NCBI RefSeq assembly: GCF_004123905.1
Contig: NZ_MZXW01000016.1
Span: 806,001 to 870,000 of the forward strand
DNA: 64,000 nt
From: Bradyrhizobium betae
GTDB taxonomy: Bacteria > Pseudomonadota > Alphaproteobacteria > Rhizobiales > Xanthobacteraceae
Direction of reading: 5' to 3'
Shown here: in pieces, positions 1-8,406 of the stretch
Position numbering within the stretch: position 1 is the first letter of the stretch
Layout: every line of letters begins with the position of its first letter
The notes under the pieces: generated by a model
Databases searched by the model: none
The model's input: only the letters and a program-made list of their open reading frames with translations
What the model was told of the DNA's origin: nothing
Made by a program: the position numbers and the translations under genes

Positions 1-60
1 ATGGCGGCGGGGATCAGATGGGAGGTTACTACCTGCCGAGAAGCTCGCCACATTCTCCGC

Positions 61-176
61 TGTCATGCCCCGGCTTGACCGGGGCATCCAGTACGCCGCG
101 CGCGTTGTTGTGAGAGCGAGCTCCTTAACGCCGGCCTCTGGAATACTGGATCGCCCGGTCAAGCCGGGCGACGACA
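61..176. repeat. Intergenic palindromic repeat, family A copy 1
   Basis: Two GC-rich hairpins (a CCCCGG..CCGGGG arm and a CCCGG..CCGGG arm) point at each other through the shared words ATCCAGTAC and TACTGGATC. The same architecture recurs at 3942-4048. It lies downstream of the minus-strand podJ-like gene stop and resembles the dispersed repeats common in Bradyrhizobium intergenic DNA. No coding sequence is supported in bases 1-206. Confidence 0.75.
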
Positions 177-206
177 AGAGCAAGAGGAAAGAGCGTACTA
201 AGTCGA

Positions 207-3200
207 TCAGCGCGCGGCCGACGCCGACTTCTTGCTCGCGACCGGCTTCGGCGCGGGCTTTGCGTTTGCCTGCGGCGCGCTGTCCCAGCCGCCGTTCGGG
301 GCCGGAACGTTGACGGCGTCGTCGGGCTGCGGCTCGGCGCTGAACGTCTGGATCGCGAGCTTGGCGGCGGCGAGCGATTGCGGGTCGAGACGCGTGGCGA
401 CATCGTCGCGCTTGCCGGACGCATCCGCGTCACCCTGGGCGGCCGCGAGGCTGAACCATTTGTAGGATTCTGCGAGGTTCTGTTCGACGCCGATGCCGCG
501 GGCATAGAGGATGCCGAGGTTGAACTGGCTGTCGGCGACGCCGCGATCGGCGGCCTTGCGGAACCACTGTGCCGCGCTCTTGTAATTGGCGCCGCGTCCG
601 CCGCCGTCGGCATCGAGCACCGCGAGATTGTGCATGGCCTTGGCATTGCCGCGCTCGGCGGCCTGGGTGTAGTAGCGGCGGGCGATGTCGGCGTCTTTCT
701 TCACGCCGAGGCCCTTTTCGTAGAGCGTGCCGAGGCGGAAGGTTGCGGGCACCACGCCAGCCTGCGCCGCGCGGTCATACCATTTCGCGGCTTCGTCATA
801 GTTTGCAGCCACGCCCTTGCCCTCGGCAAAGCGCACGCCGACCTCATAGGCCGCGGTCGCGTCGCCCTTCATCGCGGCAGTACGCAAGCCGGGGCCGCCG
901 ATGCCGTCGGGCAGCTTCTCGCTGGGCGGCACCTGCACCATGCTGAGCCGCGCGCGGCTGGCGGCCGACAGCGCGCCGGTGACGTCGCTGGAGGCAGGCG
1001 GCGGCGCGACTGGGGCCGGCGGAATTTCAACCGAGGCCGAGCTGCCGGCGTTCGCGGGCAGGGCCGGCGCGGCATTGTTCTGCGATTGCTTGCCGATCGG
1101 CGTCGGCGAAGTCATCGACGGCGTGATCTGCTCGGGGGTCGCCGGCTTGGTCTCGACCGGCGGCGGTGCCTGCGGCGCGGGCGCGGGCGAGGAATTCTCC
1201 ATCGCCTGCGGTGACGGCGGCGGGCTGCCGCCATCGAGCAGGTTCATCGCCATCTTGAAGGTGCCGAGCACGATCACGACCACGCTCGCGCCGACCAGCA
1301 GCGAGCGGATTTTTGAGGTGATGGTCGAGGCGCCTTCCTGGCCCTTGTCCTTGGCACGAGCGATTGCGGCCTTGGCGCCGCGGGCGGGCTTTTCCGGCGG
1401 TTGCGCGGCGGCAGCTTGCGCGGCGCGGCGCGCGGCGGCGATGAAGCTCGACGACGACACCGGCTCCTTCGGCGCGGCGGGAATTTCGCTGATCGCGCTC
1501 TCGGAGGCGGCAATGCGCTCCGACGGCGTGGCAACGCGCCCGCCCGGCCGGGTGCCCGGCTCGAGCGGATGATCCGGCGGCAATTCGGGCGCGATCGCGG
1601 CGCGCGCGGGCGCCGTGTGCGGCTCGAGGATCTCGCTGATCGCGCGCGGCGGCAAGGGTGGTGCGACTTGCGGCGCCATCGGCACTGGCGGCGGCGGTGC
1701 GGCCGGTGCGGCGGCAGCGTGGAATTCGCGCGGCGCAGCGACGAATGCCGACTGCGCGTGTTGTGCAGCGGCCGGGTTGGGAAGCTCCGGCTTCGGATCG
1801 TATTTCGGCTGCTGGTGCTGCTGCTGTGGCCGCGGCTCACGCGCCATCGGCGCGGGCTCCATCGGGGCGGCCATCGGCATCGTCATGGGCATCGGCGCGG
1901 GGGCCGGCGGCGCGGTGCGCACCGCGCGCAGATCACCCTCGATCATCGAGAGACGGTCGACGACATGGCCGAGCGCACTGTGGACGGCGTCGAGCGAGTC
2001 CTGGGTGCTGCGGTTGGTCTCGGACTGGCTGAAGCGGATGTCGGAGAGCTCGCGCTTGACGAGATCGACCATTCCGGAATCGGCGGGGGGAGCGGAATTG
2101 CGGCTCTCGGCGAGTGCCGAATAGGTCGCCTGCTGCCGTTCCAGATGCCTGAGGATGTCGTGCAGCCCGTCCTCGACGCGGCTGAGATTGCCGCCGCGCG
2201 GATCGGAGGCGGCCTCGATGCGCTCCAGCAGATACGAGACCCGCTGTTCGAGATGGGCAAAGGTCGAGGCGGAATCGTTGCCGACCTGCATACGGTCGAA
2301 CCGGTCCGACAGTGCGCGGATCGCGGCTTCCAGATGTTCGCTGCTCTCGGTCGGTTGCGGTCGCTCGCGCGTTTCCAGCGCGGCTGTGAGCGCAGCGATA
2401 CGCTGCTCCAGCACCGCAAAGCTGTCGCCGTTGCCGGACGAGCGGTTGACCTGGTCGACCTTGGACGACAGCAGCTGCACGTCGTCCGAAAGCCGTGCCA
2501 GCGCTTCGTTGGAGGCGACGTTGGAGACGATGCCGCGCAGCGCGGCGATCGCGCCTTCGAGCTGACGCACCGTCGAGGGATCGTCATTGGCGCGCAGGAT
2601 CAGGTCGAGCTTGGCGCCGAGATTGCGGATCGCCTCGTCATAGCCGGTGAGCTGCTCGGCCGGCGTCAGCGTGCGCAGCACCTGCTTGATGTCGGACAGC
2701 GCGCGCTCGATGCCTGACAACACCTGTCCGTCGGTGCCGTTGGACCGGGTCTCGTCGATGCGACGGTGCAGCGAGCGGATCTCGTTCTCGATCGACTCGA
2801 TCGCGCGCCGCGGCATCGCTTCGGTGATGGCGTTGCGGATCTCGGCGAGCTCGGAACGGAAGCCGTTGATCGCCTGCTCGGTATTGTCAGGACGCTGCAG
2901 CGATTCGATCTGGCTCGTGATCTTCAGCAAATGGCGTTCGAGCGACGAGAAATCCGGCCCTGCTTGCGGTGGCGGCGGAGCATAGGCAGGCGCGGGCGGC
3001 GCCATCGAAGGCGCGTAAGGAGCAGTCCAGGGAGCAGCACTGGGCGCAATCGAGGGCGCAGCGCGCGGCGGCACCTGGCGCGGCGCAAAACCGTCGAGCT
3101 CGCTCTGGCGCGCCGTGATCTCGGCGACGGCCACGTCGAACGACGCGGGGCTCAGGGGAGGTGAGCTGCGATAGACTTGCGCTGCCGCGCGTTCGACCGC

Positions 3201-3701
3201 ATCGGCCTGGCGCTGGCGTGTTTCGACGGGTGCCGGTGCCTGCCGCGGAGCCTGAGGCTGTTGCTGCGGCTTTGAGATTTGCGACAGGCGCGCATCGAGC
3301 CGCGAGATTGCGTCGTTGAGCTGACGCGCAACGCCCTGCTCGCGCGAGACGTCTCTTTCGCGAGACGGGTCCTGGCGCGGTGAGGGCTTCGAAATCCGTT
3401 CGATCTGCTGGGTGATCGCGTCGAGCCGCTGATGGATGTCGGCGACTTCGCGACTCTCCTGGCTCGGTGCCTGGCTCGGCATTTGCTGCGCGCGCGGATC
3501 GTGACGTTGATCCTGACGTTGATCGTGACGTTGATCTTGGCGCTGATCGTAAGGGCCGCGAAAGTTTGGCGGGGCAGTCTCGCCGAGCGTGGAGTTCAGC
3601 CAATCGTTGAGTGACATGCCGGCACGACGCGCAGCAGCTTCGGCCCGCTCCCTGACGGATGGATCGATGCCGTCAACACTCCACGATACGCGCGAATTCA
3701 T
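207..3701 (-). CDS. PodJ-like polar localisation protein with Sel1 repeats
   Basis: A 1164-residue protein resembling the PodJ/PodJL family, which marks a cell pole and organises polar machinery. An N-terminal block (about residues 1-45, with a MSLNDWLN motif) is typical of this family. A long disordered and coiled-coil part rich in Q, P and A follows. One transmembrane segment lies near residue 800 (LLVGASVVVIVLG), and roughly four Sel1-like repeats occupy about 935-1095 in the presumed periplasmic part. I chose the ATG at 3701 because the family motif begins there (MNSRVSWSVDGI); an upstream in-frame start at 3776 would add 25 atypical residues. The gene stands alone between repeats. The polarity role is inferred from architecture, not shown. 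Confidence 0.8.
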   Translation of the reverse strand: MNSRVSWSVDGIDPSVRERAEAAARRAGMSLNDWLNSTLGETAPPNFRGPYDQRQDQRHDQRQDQRHDPRAQQMPSQAPSQESREVADIHQRLDAITQQIERISKPSPRQDPSRERDVSREQGVARQLNDAISRLDARLSQISKPQQQPQAPRQAPAPVETRQRQADAVERAAAQVYRSSPPLSPASFDVAVAEITARQSELDGFAPRQVPPRAAPSIAPSAAPWTAPYAPSMAPPAPAYAPPPPQAGPDFSSLERHLLKITSQIESLQRPDNTEQAINGFRSELAEIRNAITEAMPRRAIESIENEIRSLHRRIDETRSNGTDGQVLSGIERALSDIKQVLRTLTPAEQLTGYDEAIRNLGAKLDLILRANDDPSTVRQLEGAIAALRGIVSNVASNEALARLSDDVQLLSSKVDQVNRSSGNGDSFAVLEQRIAALTAALETRERPQPTESSEHLEAAIRALSDRFDRMQVGNDSASTFAHLEQRVSYLLERIEAASDPRGGNLSRVEDGLHDILRHLERQQATYSALAESRNSAPPADSGMVDLVKRELSDIRFSQSETNRSTQDSLDAVHSALGHVVDRLSMIEGDLRAVRTAPPAPAPMPMTMPMAAPMEPAPMAREPRPQQQHQQPKYDPKPELPNPAAAQHAQSAFVAAPREFHAAAAPAAPPPPVPMAPQVAPPLPPRAISEILEPHTAPARAAIAPELPPDHPLEPGTRPGGRVATPSERIAASESAISEIPAAPKEPVSSSSFIAAARRAAQAAAAQPPEKPARGAKAAIARAKDKGQEGASTITSKIRSLLVGASVVVIVLGTFKMAMNLLDGGSPPPSPQAMENSSPAPAPQAPPPVETKPATPEQITPSMTSPTPIGKQSQNNAAPALPANAGSSASVEIPPAPVAPPPASSDVTGALSAASRARLSMVQVPPSEKLPDGIGGPGLRTAAMKGDATAAYEVGVRFAEGKGVAANYDEAAKWYDRAAQAGVVPATFRLGTLYEKGLGVKKDADIARRYYTQAAERGNAKAMHNLAVLDADGGGRGANYKSAAQWFRKAADRGVADSQFNLGILYARGIGVEQNLAESYKWFSLAAAQGDADASGKRDDVATRLDPQSLAAAKLAIQTFSAEPQPDDAVNVPAPNGGWDSAPQANAKPAPKPVASKKSASAAR
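3499..3546 (-). repeat. Four-copy 12-bp tandem repeat inside the podJ-like gene
   Basis: On the plus strand the unit is GTGACGTTGATC or CTGACGTTGATC three times in a row, followed by a diverged fourth unit TTGGCGCTGATC. On the coding strand it reads as alternating DQRQ and DQRH tetrapeptides. Because the unit is a multiple of three, changes in copy number would keep the frame, so length variation between strains is plausible. Confidence 0.8.
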
Positions 3702-3828
3702 GACTCTGTCCGGTTCCGACTTCGGCGCCCCACCCGGCACCTCCAGCCTTCCCTCGCGTGCCGGTTGCAAAGACAATCGGATTTGGCGCGGGTCGTCTGC
3801 CTCGAAAACCGACTTTTGTCTGTTACGG

Positions 3829-3853
3829 TAAATAACGGGTTAAGGAACCCGTT
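3829..3853 (-). promoter_or_regulatory. Palindrome and near-CtrA motif upstream of the podJ-like gene
   Basis: Bases 3834-3853 form a perfect inverted repeat, AACGGGTT, 4-nt spacer, AACCCGTT. Overlapping it, 3829-3843 read on the minus strand as TTAA-N7-TTTA, one mismatch from the CtrA consensus TTAA-N7-TTAA. The site lies about 130 bp upstream of the chosen start. Cell-cycle control of podJ is known in Caulobacter, so the placement is sensible, but binding is inferred only. Confidence 0.35.
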
Positions 3854-3941
3854 GACGGTGTCTTAAAGTTGGGCGGCCGGAACCCTGGGGGTGGCTGGCT
3901 GGACCGGTGTCGCTGCATCCGCTGCCGCCGCCACATACTCA

Positions 3942-4048
3942 GCGTCGTCGCCCGCGAAGGCGGGCGATCCAGTACGCCGCGGCGGCTCGATTCCAGCCGC
4001 GCCGCCCTCGCAGTACTGGATGCCCCGCCTTTGCGGGGCATGACACGG
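3942..4048. repeat. Intergenic palindromic repeat, family A copy 2
   Basis: Two hairpins, CGCCCGC..GCGGGCG and GCCCCGC..GCGGGGC, flank converging ATCCAGTAC and GTACTGGAT words, as in the copy at 61-176. It sits between the podJ-like gene promoter and the PadR gene stop. Confidence 0.75.
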
Positions 4049-4087
4049 TGGGTGTGATGACAGTCTCTCGCAGCATCGGGCGGTCGA

Positions 4088-4690
4088 CTAGCCCTTCCCC
4101 TCCCGCTTGCCGTCCTCCAGCGGCACCACCGTGCCCGTATCCTTACCCTTGCCGCTCATCGCCGACAGCGCCTCGAGGGCCTCCTCGCAAAAGTCGGCCA
4201 CCAGCTGCTCGTGGCGGGCGCCGAGCTGGAGCAGCAGCAGATTACCGAGGTCGAGCACGCCGGACGCCGTCCCTTCCGGAAAACGCTTTTTCAGGATGCG
4301 CTCGTAATTGGTGTGGCGGTCGCGGTGGTGCTCCAGGCGGGCCATCAGATCGGTCCGCATCGGCTCGATGTCGATGCTGTCGAGCGCATGCAGGCGGACC
4401 AGCAGGTCGTCCTTGATCGAGGGGGGCGTGCTTGGCCGCGCGGCCCAGTGCCGCAGCGCTGTTCGCCCTTCCGGAGTGAGCGTATAGATGAGCTTATTGG
4501 GTTTGCCTGATTGCACGACCTCGCGGCCCTGGATGTAGCCGCGGTCGCGTAGCTTGGAGAGCTCGCGGTAGATCTGCTGGTGATCGGCCTTCCAGAAGAA
4601 GCCGATCGAGGAGTCGAACGTCTTGGCGAGCTCGTAGCCCGTCATCGGACGTTCCGTCAGGCATGCGAGGATTGCGTCGCCCAGCGCCAT
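4088..4690 (-). CDS. PadR-family transcriptional regulator
   Basis: A 200-residue PadR-type regulator. The N-terminal winged helix (about residues 1-85) starts with ALGDAILACLTERPMTGYEL and includes the recognition segment QQIYRELSKLRDRGYI. The C-terminal part (about 90-180) is the helical dimerisation domain of the long PadR subclass. It is divergent from the beta-oxidation operon starting at 4897. The shared 206-bp region carries inverted repeats in the expected place, so it is probably an autoregulated repressor of that operon, released by a small-molecule or acyl-CoA ligand. The ligand cannot be told from sequence. Confidence 0.9.
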   Translation of the reverse strand: MALGDAILACLTERPMTGYELAKTFDSSIGFFWKADHQQIYRELSKLRDRGYIQGREVVQSGKPNKLIYTLTPEGRTALRHWAARPSTPPSIKDDLLVRLHALDSIDIEPMRTDLMARLEHHRDRHTNYERILKKRFPEGTASGVLDLGNLLLLQLGARHEQLVADFCEEALEALSAMSGKGKDTGTVVPLEDGKREGKG

Positions 4691-4734
4691 GGCACCAGCT
4701 CCCTTTAGAAGTCTCGACCAATTGACTTGACTTT

Positions 4735-4769
4735 ATGCGCATTGGTGCATATGCGTCAATGTGCATATG
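4735..4769. promoter_or_regulatory. Candidate PadR operator
   Basis: Two overlapping inverted repeats lie between the divergent genes: ATGCGCATTG (4735-4744) with CAATGTGCAT (4757-4766, one mismatch), and CATATGC (4748-4754) with GCATATG (4763-4769, perfect). PadR regulators bind AT-rich dyads with ATG..CAT ends, so this is the best operator candidate for the adjacent regulator. Confidence 0.5.
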
Positions 4770-4896
4770 AAGCGGCCCACGGTCGGGCCTCGAGACCCGA
4801 CCCAAAAACCCAGCGGAATCAACCCCTTCGCTACTGTGTATGGGGTTGTTTTCGAGTTTTTTGTTAAGGCCTTTGATCCAAGGGAGGCACCTGACA

Positions 4897-5280
4897 ATGA
4901 CCGGCCTCGATTCCTGGTACGCCTTCATGAAGGCCCATGACGGCAAAGCGCTCTGGGACCTGCTCCATCCCGACGCCGTGTTCGAAAGCCCCGTCGTGCA
5001 CTCGCCGCAGCGCGGGCGCGACATCACCTTCAAATACCTGGCCAGCGCCGAAAAGGTGCTCGGCGGTCCCGGCTTCAGCTATGTCGGCGAGTGGCGCAGC
5101 GCCAATGGTGCCGTGCTCGAATTCAAGAATGTCATCGACGGCATCGAGATCAACGGTGTCGACATCATCACTTTCGATGCCGAGGGACGCATCACCCATT
5201 TCAAGGTGATGGTGCGTCCGCTCAAGGCGATCAACATGCTGCATCGCCTGATGGCCGAGCAGTTGGCCGCCCAATCGTAG
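4897..5280 (+). CDS. SnoaL-like / NTF2-fold protein
   Basis: A 127-residue protein with the cone-like SnoaL/NTF2 pattern: an N-terminal helix (WYAFMKAHDGKALWDLLHPDA), then FESP, and a central beta sheet ending ITHFKVMVRPLKA. The start at 4897 is preferred because AAGGGAGG lies 12 bp upstream; an in-frame start at 4840 would add a poor leader. It is the first gene of the beta-oxidation operon, 39 bp before the acyl-CoA dehydrogenase. The substrate or binding role is unknown; the fold serves in isomerases, hydrolases and ligand-binding proteins. Confidence 0.8.
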   Translation: MTGLDSWYAFMKAHDGKALWDLLHPDAVFESPVVHSPQRGRDITFKYLASAEKVLGGPGFSYVGEWRSANGAVLEFKNVIDGIEINGVDIITFDAEGRITHFKVMVRPLKAINMLHRLMAEQLAAQS

Positions 5281-5319
5281 AGAATTCCACCACTTCAGAG
5301 CCCATGCCGGGAGACCACT

Positions 5320-7110
5320 ATGCCGATCTATAAAGCCCCCGTCGAAGACGTGAACTTCCTGCTCAACGACGTCTTCCAGATCGACCGCTACGACAACCTC
5401 GCCGGCTTCTCCGATGCGTCGAGCGACGTGCGCGAAGCGATTTTGGGCGAAGCCGCCAAGCTCGCCGAAGAGGTGCTCCAGCCGCTCAATCGCGTCGGCG
5501 ATCTCGAAGGCTGCAAGCGCGCCGACGACGGCAGCGTCACCACGCCGAAGGGCTTTAAGGACGCGTTCAAGCAGGTCGCCGAGGGCGGCTGGCTTGGTCT
5601 GTCGGCGCCGACCGAGTTTGGCGGCCAGGGCCTGCCGGTGACACTCTCCCAGGCGGTCAACGAATTCCAGATCTCCGCCAACATGGCGTTCTCGATGTAT
5701 GGCGGCCTCACCATGGGCGCGACCGCGGCGTTGATCGTGCATGGCTCGCCCGAGCAAAAGAAGACCTACGTGCCGAAAATGGTGGCCGGCGAATGGACCG
5801 GCACCATGAACCTGACCGAGCCGCAATGCGGCACCGATCTCGGCATGCTCCGCACCAAGGCGGTGCGTCAGGCCGACGGCAGCTTCAAGATCACCGGCAC
5901 CAAGATCTTCATCTCGGCCGGCGAGCATGACCTCGCCCCCAACATCATCCACCTCGTGCTCGCCCGCATCGAGGGTGCGCCCGCCGGCATCAAGGGCGTG
6001 TCGTTGTTCGTGGTGCCGAAATTCCTGGTGAATGCCGATGGTTCGGTCGGCGCACGCAACGGCGTGGTCTGCGGCTCGATCGAGCACAAGATGGGCATCC
6101 ACGGCAATTCCACCTGCGTGATGAACTACGACAGCGCCACCGGCTGGCTGATCGGCGAAGAGAACAAGGGCATGCAGGGCATGTTCGTGATGATGAACGA
6201 AGCCCGTCTCGGCGTCGCCGTGCAGGGCCTCGCGCAGTCCGAGGTCGCCTATCAGAACGCGGTCGCCTATGCCCGCGAGCGCATCCAGGGCCGCTCCCTC
6301 ACCGGCGCCAAGGCACCGGACAAGCAGGCCGATCCGATCATCGTGCATCCCGACGTGCGCCGCACGCTGCTGTCGATCCGCGCCTTCAACGAGGCCGCGC
6401 GCGCCTTCGTGATGTGGACCGCGCTGAAGAGCGACGTCGCGCATCGCTCCGAAGATCCGAAGGACCGCCAGGCCGCCGACGATCACATGGGCCTGATGAC
6501 GCCGGTGCTGAAGGGTTTTCTCACCGAGTACGGCTTCGCCAATGCGGTGCAGGCGCAGCAGATGTATGGCGGCCACGGCTACATCGCCGAGCAGGGCATG
6601 GAGCAGTTCGTGCGCGACGCGCGTATTGCGATGATCTATGAAGGCGCCAACGGCATCCAGGCGCTCGACCTCGTCGGCCGCAAGCTGCCGCGCGATGGCG
6701 GGCGTGCCATCATGGCGTTCTTCGGTGAGGTCGGCGCGTTTGCCAAGGAGAATGGCGGCGACGAGGCCATGAAGCCGTTCGTCACCCCGCTGTCGGCTTC
6801 GCTCGGGCATCTCCAGCAGGCCACCACGTGGCTGATGCAGAACGCGATGATGAAGCCGGATAACGCGGGCGCCGCCGCAACCGACTACCTGCATCTCTTC
6901 GGCTTCGTCGCGCTCGGTTACATGTGGGCGAAGATGGCGAAGGTGACGCTAGGGAAGATTGCCGAGAGCGGGGCGACGCCCTATCTCTCCACAAAACTCG
7001 TCACCGGCCGCTTCTTCATGGAGCGCATGTTGCCGGAGACCGCCGCCAATCTCGCGCGCATCCAGTCCGGCTGCGCCACCATCATGGAACTGCCGGCGGA
7101 AGCGTTCTGA
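5320..7110 (+). CDS. Acyl-CoA dehydrogenase (FadE-type)
   Basis: A 596-residue FAD enzyme for the first step of fatty acyl-CoA beta-oxidation. The helical N-terminal domain, the FAD-binding middle (NLTEPQCGTDLG near 164-175, KITGTKIFIS near 190-199) and the helical C-terminal dehydrogenase domain are all present. The YEGANGIQ motif supplies the likely catalytic Glu441. The extra C-terminal part (about 470-596) puts it in the longer class seen beside thiolase and FadB genes. GGGAG precedes the ATG. It is cotranscribed with the thiolase 69 bp downstream and the FadB-type enzyme, a complete inner beta-oxidation set. Chain length preference is not readable. Confidence 0.93.
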   Translation: MPIYKAPVEDVNFLLNDVFQIDRYDNLAGFSDASSDVREAILGEAAKLAEEVLQPLNRVGDLEGCKRADDGSVTTPKGFKDAFKQVAEGGWLGLSAPTEFGGQGLPVTLSQAVNEFQISANMAFSMYGGLTMGATAALIVHGSPEQKKTYVPKMVAGEWTGTMNLTEPQCGTDLGMLRTKAVRQADGSFKITGTKIFISAGEHDLAPNIIHLVLARIEGAPAGIKGVSLFVVPKFLVNADGSVGARNGVVCGSIEHKMGIHGNSTCVMNYDSATGWLIGEENKGMQGMFVMMNEARLGVAVQGLAQSEVAYQNAVAYARERIQGRSLTGAKAPDKQADPIIVHPDVRRTLLSIRAFNEAARAFVMWTALKSDVAHRSEDPKDRQAADDHMGLMTPVLKGFLTEYGFANAVQAQQMYGGHGYIAEQGMEQFVRDARIAMIYEGANGIQALDLVGRKLPRDGGRAIMAFFGEVGAFAKENGGDEAMKPFVTPLSASLGHLQQATTWLMQNAMMKPDNAGAAATDYLHLFGFVALGYMWAKMAKVTLGKIAESGATPYLSTKLVTGRFFMERMLPETAANLARIQSGCATIMELPAEAF

Positions 7111-7179
7111 GGCTTTCGCCCACGAATGATCGCGACCGCGCGACGGTCATAACAAAATAACTGCAATCAGGAGGCTCCC

Positions 7180-8388
7180 ATGGCAGATGCCTATATCTAC
7201 GATCACGTCCGGACCCCGCGCGGCCGCGGCAAGGCCGACGGCGCGCTCCACGAGGTGACCGCGCTCGCGCTTGCGACGGTGCCGCTGAAGGCGCTGAAGG
7301 ACCGCAACAACCTTCCTGAAGACTCCGTCGACGACGTCATTCTCGGCGTGGTCGATCCGGTCGGCGAAGCCGGCTCCGACATCGCGCGCTTCGCCGCGCT
7401 CAAGGCGGGCCTCGGCGAGGCCGTGCCCGGCGTGCAGATCAGCCGCTTCTGTGCTTCCGGCCTCGACGCCGTGAACTTTGCTGCCGCGCAGGTGATGAGC
7501 GGCCAGCATGAGCTGGTGATCGGTGGCGGCGCCGAATCGATGAGCCGCGTCGGCATCGGCGCCTCCGGCGGTGCCTGGCCGATGGATCCGTCGATGGCGG
7601 TGCCGTCCTACTTCATGCCGCAGGGCGTCTCGGCCGATCTGATCGCCACCAAATATGGCTTCTCGCGCGACGACGTCGACGCCTATGCTGTGCAGAGCCA
7701 GCAGCGTGCGGCCAAGTCCTGGGAGGAGGGCCGCTTCAACAAGTCCGTGGTGCCGGTGAAGGACATCAACGGCCTCACCATCCTCGCCAAGGACGAGCAT
7801 ATGCGTCCCTCGACGACGATGCAGTCGCTGGCGCAGCTGCAGCCGTCGTTCACGATGATGGCGCAGATGGGCGGTTTTGACGGCGTCGCGGTGCAGTCGC
7901 ATCCCGAGATCGAGCGCGTCAACTACGTGCACCACGCCGGCAATTCTTCGGGCATCGTCGACGGCGCCGGCGCCGTACTGCTCGGCAGCAAGGAAGCGGC
8001 CAGCAAGTATGGCCTGAAGCCGCGTGCAAAAATCCGCGCGTTCGCGAACATTGGCTCCGAGCCGGCGATGATGCTCACCGGACCGGTCGACGTCACCGAA
8101 AAGCTGTTCGCACGCTCCGGCATGACGAAGTCGGACATCGACCTGTTCGAGCTCAACGAGGCCTTTGCCTCGGTCGTGCTGCGCTACATCCAGGCCTTCG
8201 ACATCGACAACGCCAAGATCAACGTCAATGGCGGCGCGATTGCGCTCGGCCATCCGCTTGGTGCGACCGGTGCGATGATTTTGGGCACAGTGCTCGACGA
8301 ACTCGAGCGCACTAACAAGTCCACGGCCCTGGTGACGCTGTGCATCGGCGGCGGCATGGGCACCGCGACCATCATCGAGCGGGTTTAA
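7180..8388 (+). CDS. fadA: Acetyl-CoA C-acyltransferase (thiolase, FadA-type)
   Basis: A 402-residue thiolase that cleaves 3-ketoacyl-CoA with CoA. The nucleophilic Cys91 lies in [12 protein letters not shown], His358 in [10 protein letters not shown], and Cys388 in [10 protein letters not shown], so the catalytic set is intact. AGGAGG is placed 6-7 bp before the ATG. It sits 18 bp upstream of the FadB-type gene, which supports work in the same complex. An acetoacetyl-CoA thiolase role cannot be excluded from sequence alone, but the operon favours beta-oxidation. Confidence 0.93.
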   Translation: MADAYIYDHVRTPRGRGKADGALHEVTALALATVPLKALKDRNNLPEDSVDDVILGVVDPVGEAGSDIARFAALKAGLGEAVPGVQISRFCASGLDAVNFAAAQVMSGQHELVIGGGAESMSRVGIGASGGAWPMDPSMAVPSYFMPQGVSADLIATKYGFSRDDVDAYAVQSQQRAAKSWEEGRFNKSVVPVKDINGLTILAKDEHMRPSTTMQSLAQLQPSFTMMAQMGGFDGVAVQSHPEIERVNYVHHAGNSSGIVDGAGAVLLGSKEAASKYGLKPRAKIRAFANIGSEPAMMLTGPVDVTEKLFARSGMTKSDIDLFELNEAFASVVLRYIQAFDIDNAKINVNGGAIALGHPLGATGAMILGTVLDELERTNKSTALVTLCIGGGMGTATIIERV

Positions 8389-8406
8389 GGGTAGGGAGCA
8401 ACCAAC

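Noticed and set aside
1..60. Possible gene starting at base 1
   Set aside because: The frame ends within 80 bases inside a repeat and has no recognisable product.
4864..6894. 676-residue open frame antisense to the acyl-CoA dehydrogenase
   Set aside because: His/Arg/Asp-rich composition typical of a reverse shadow in GC-rich DNA; the plus strand has a complete, motif-bearing enzyme.
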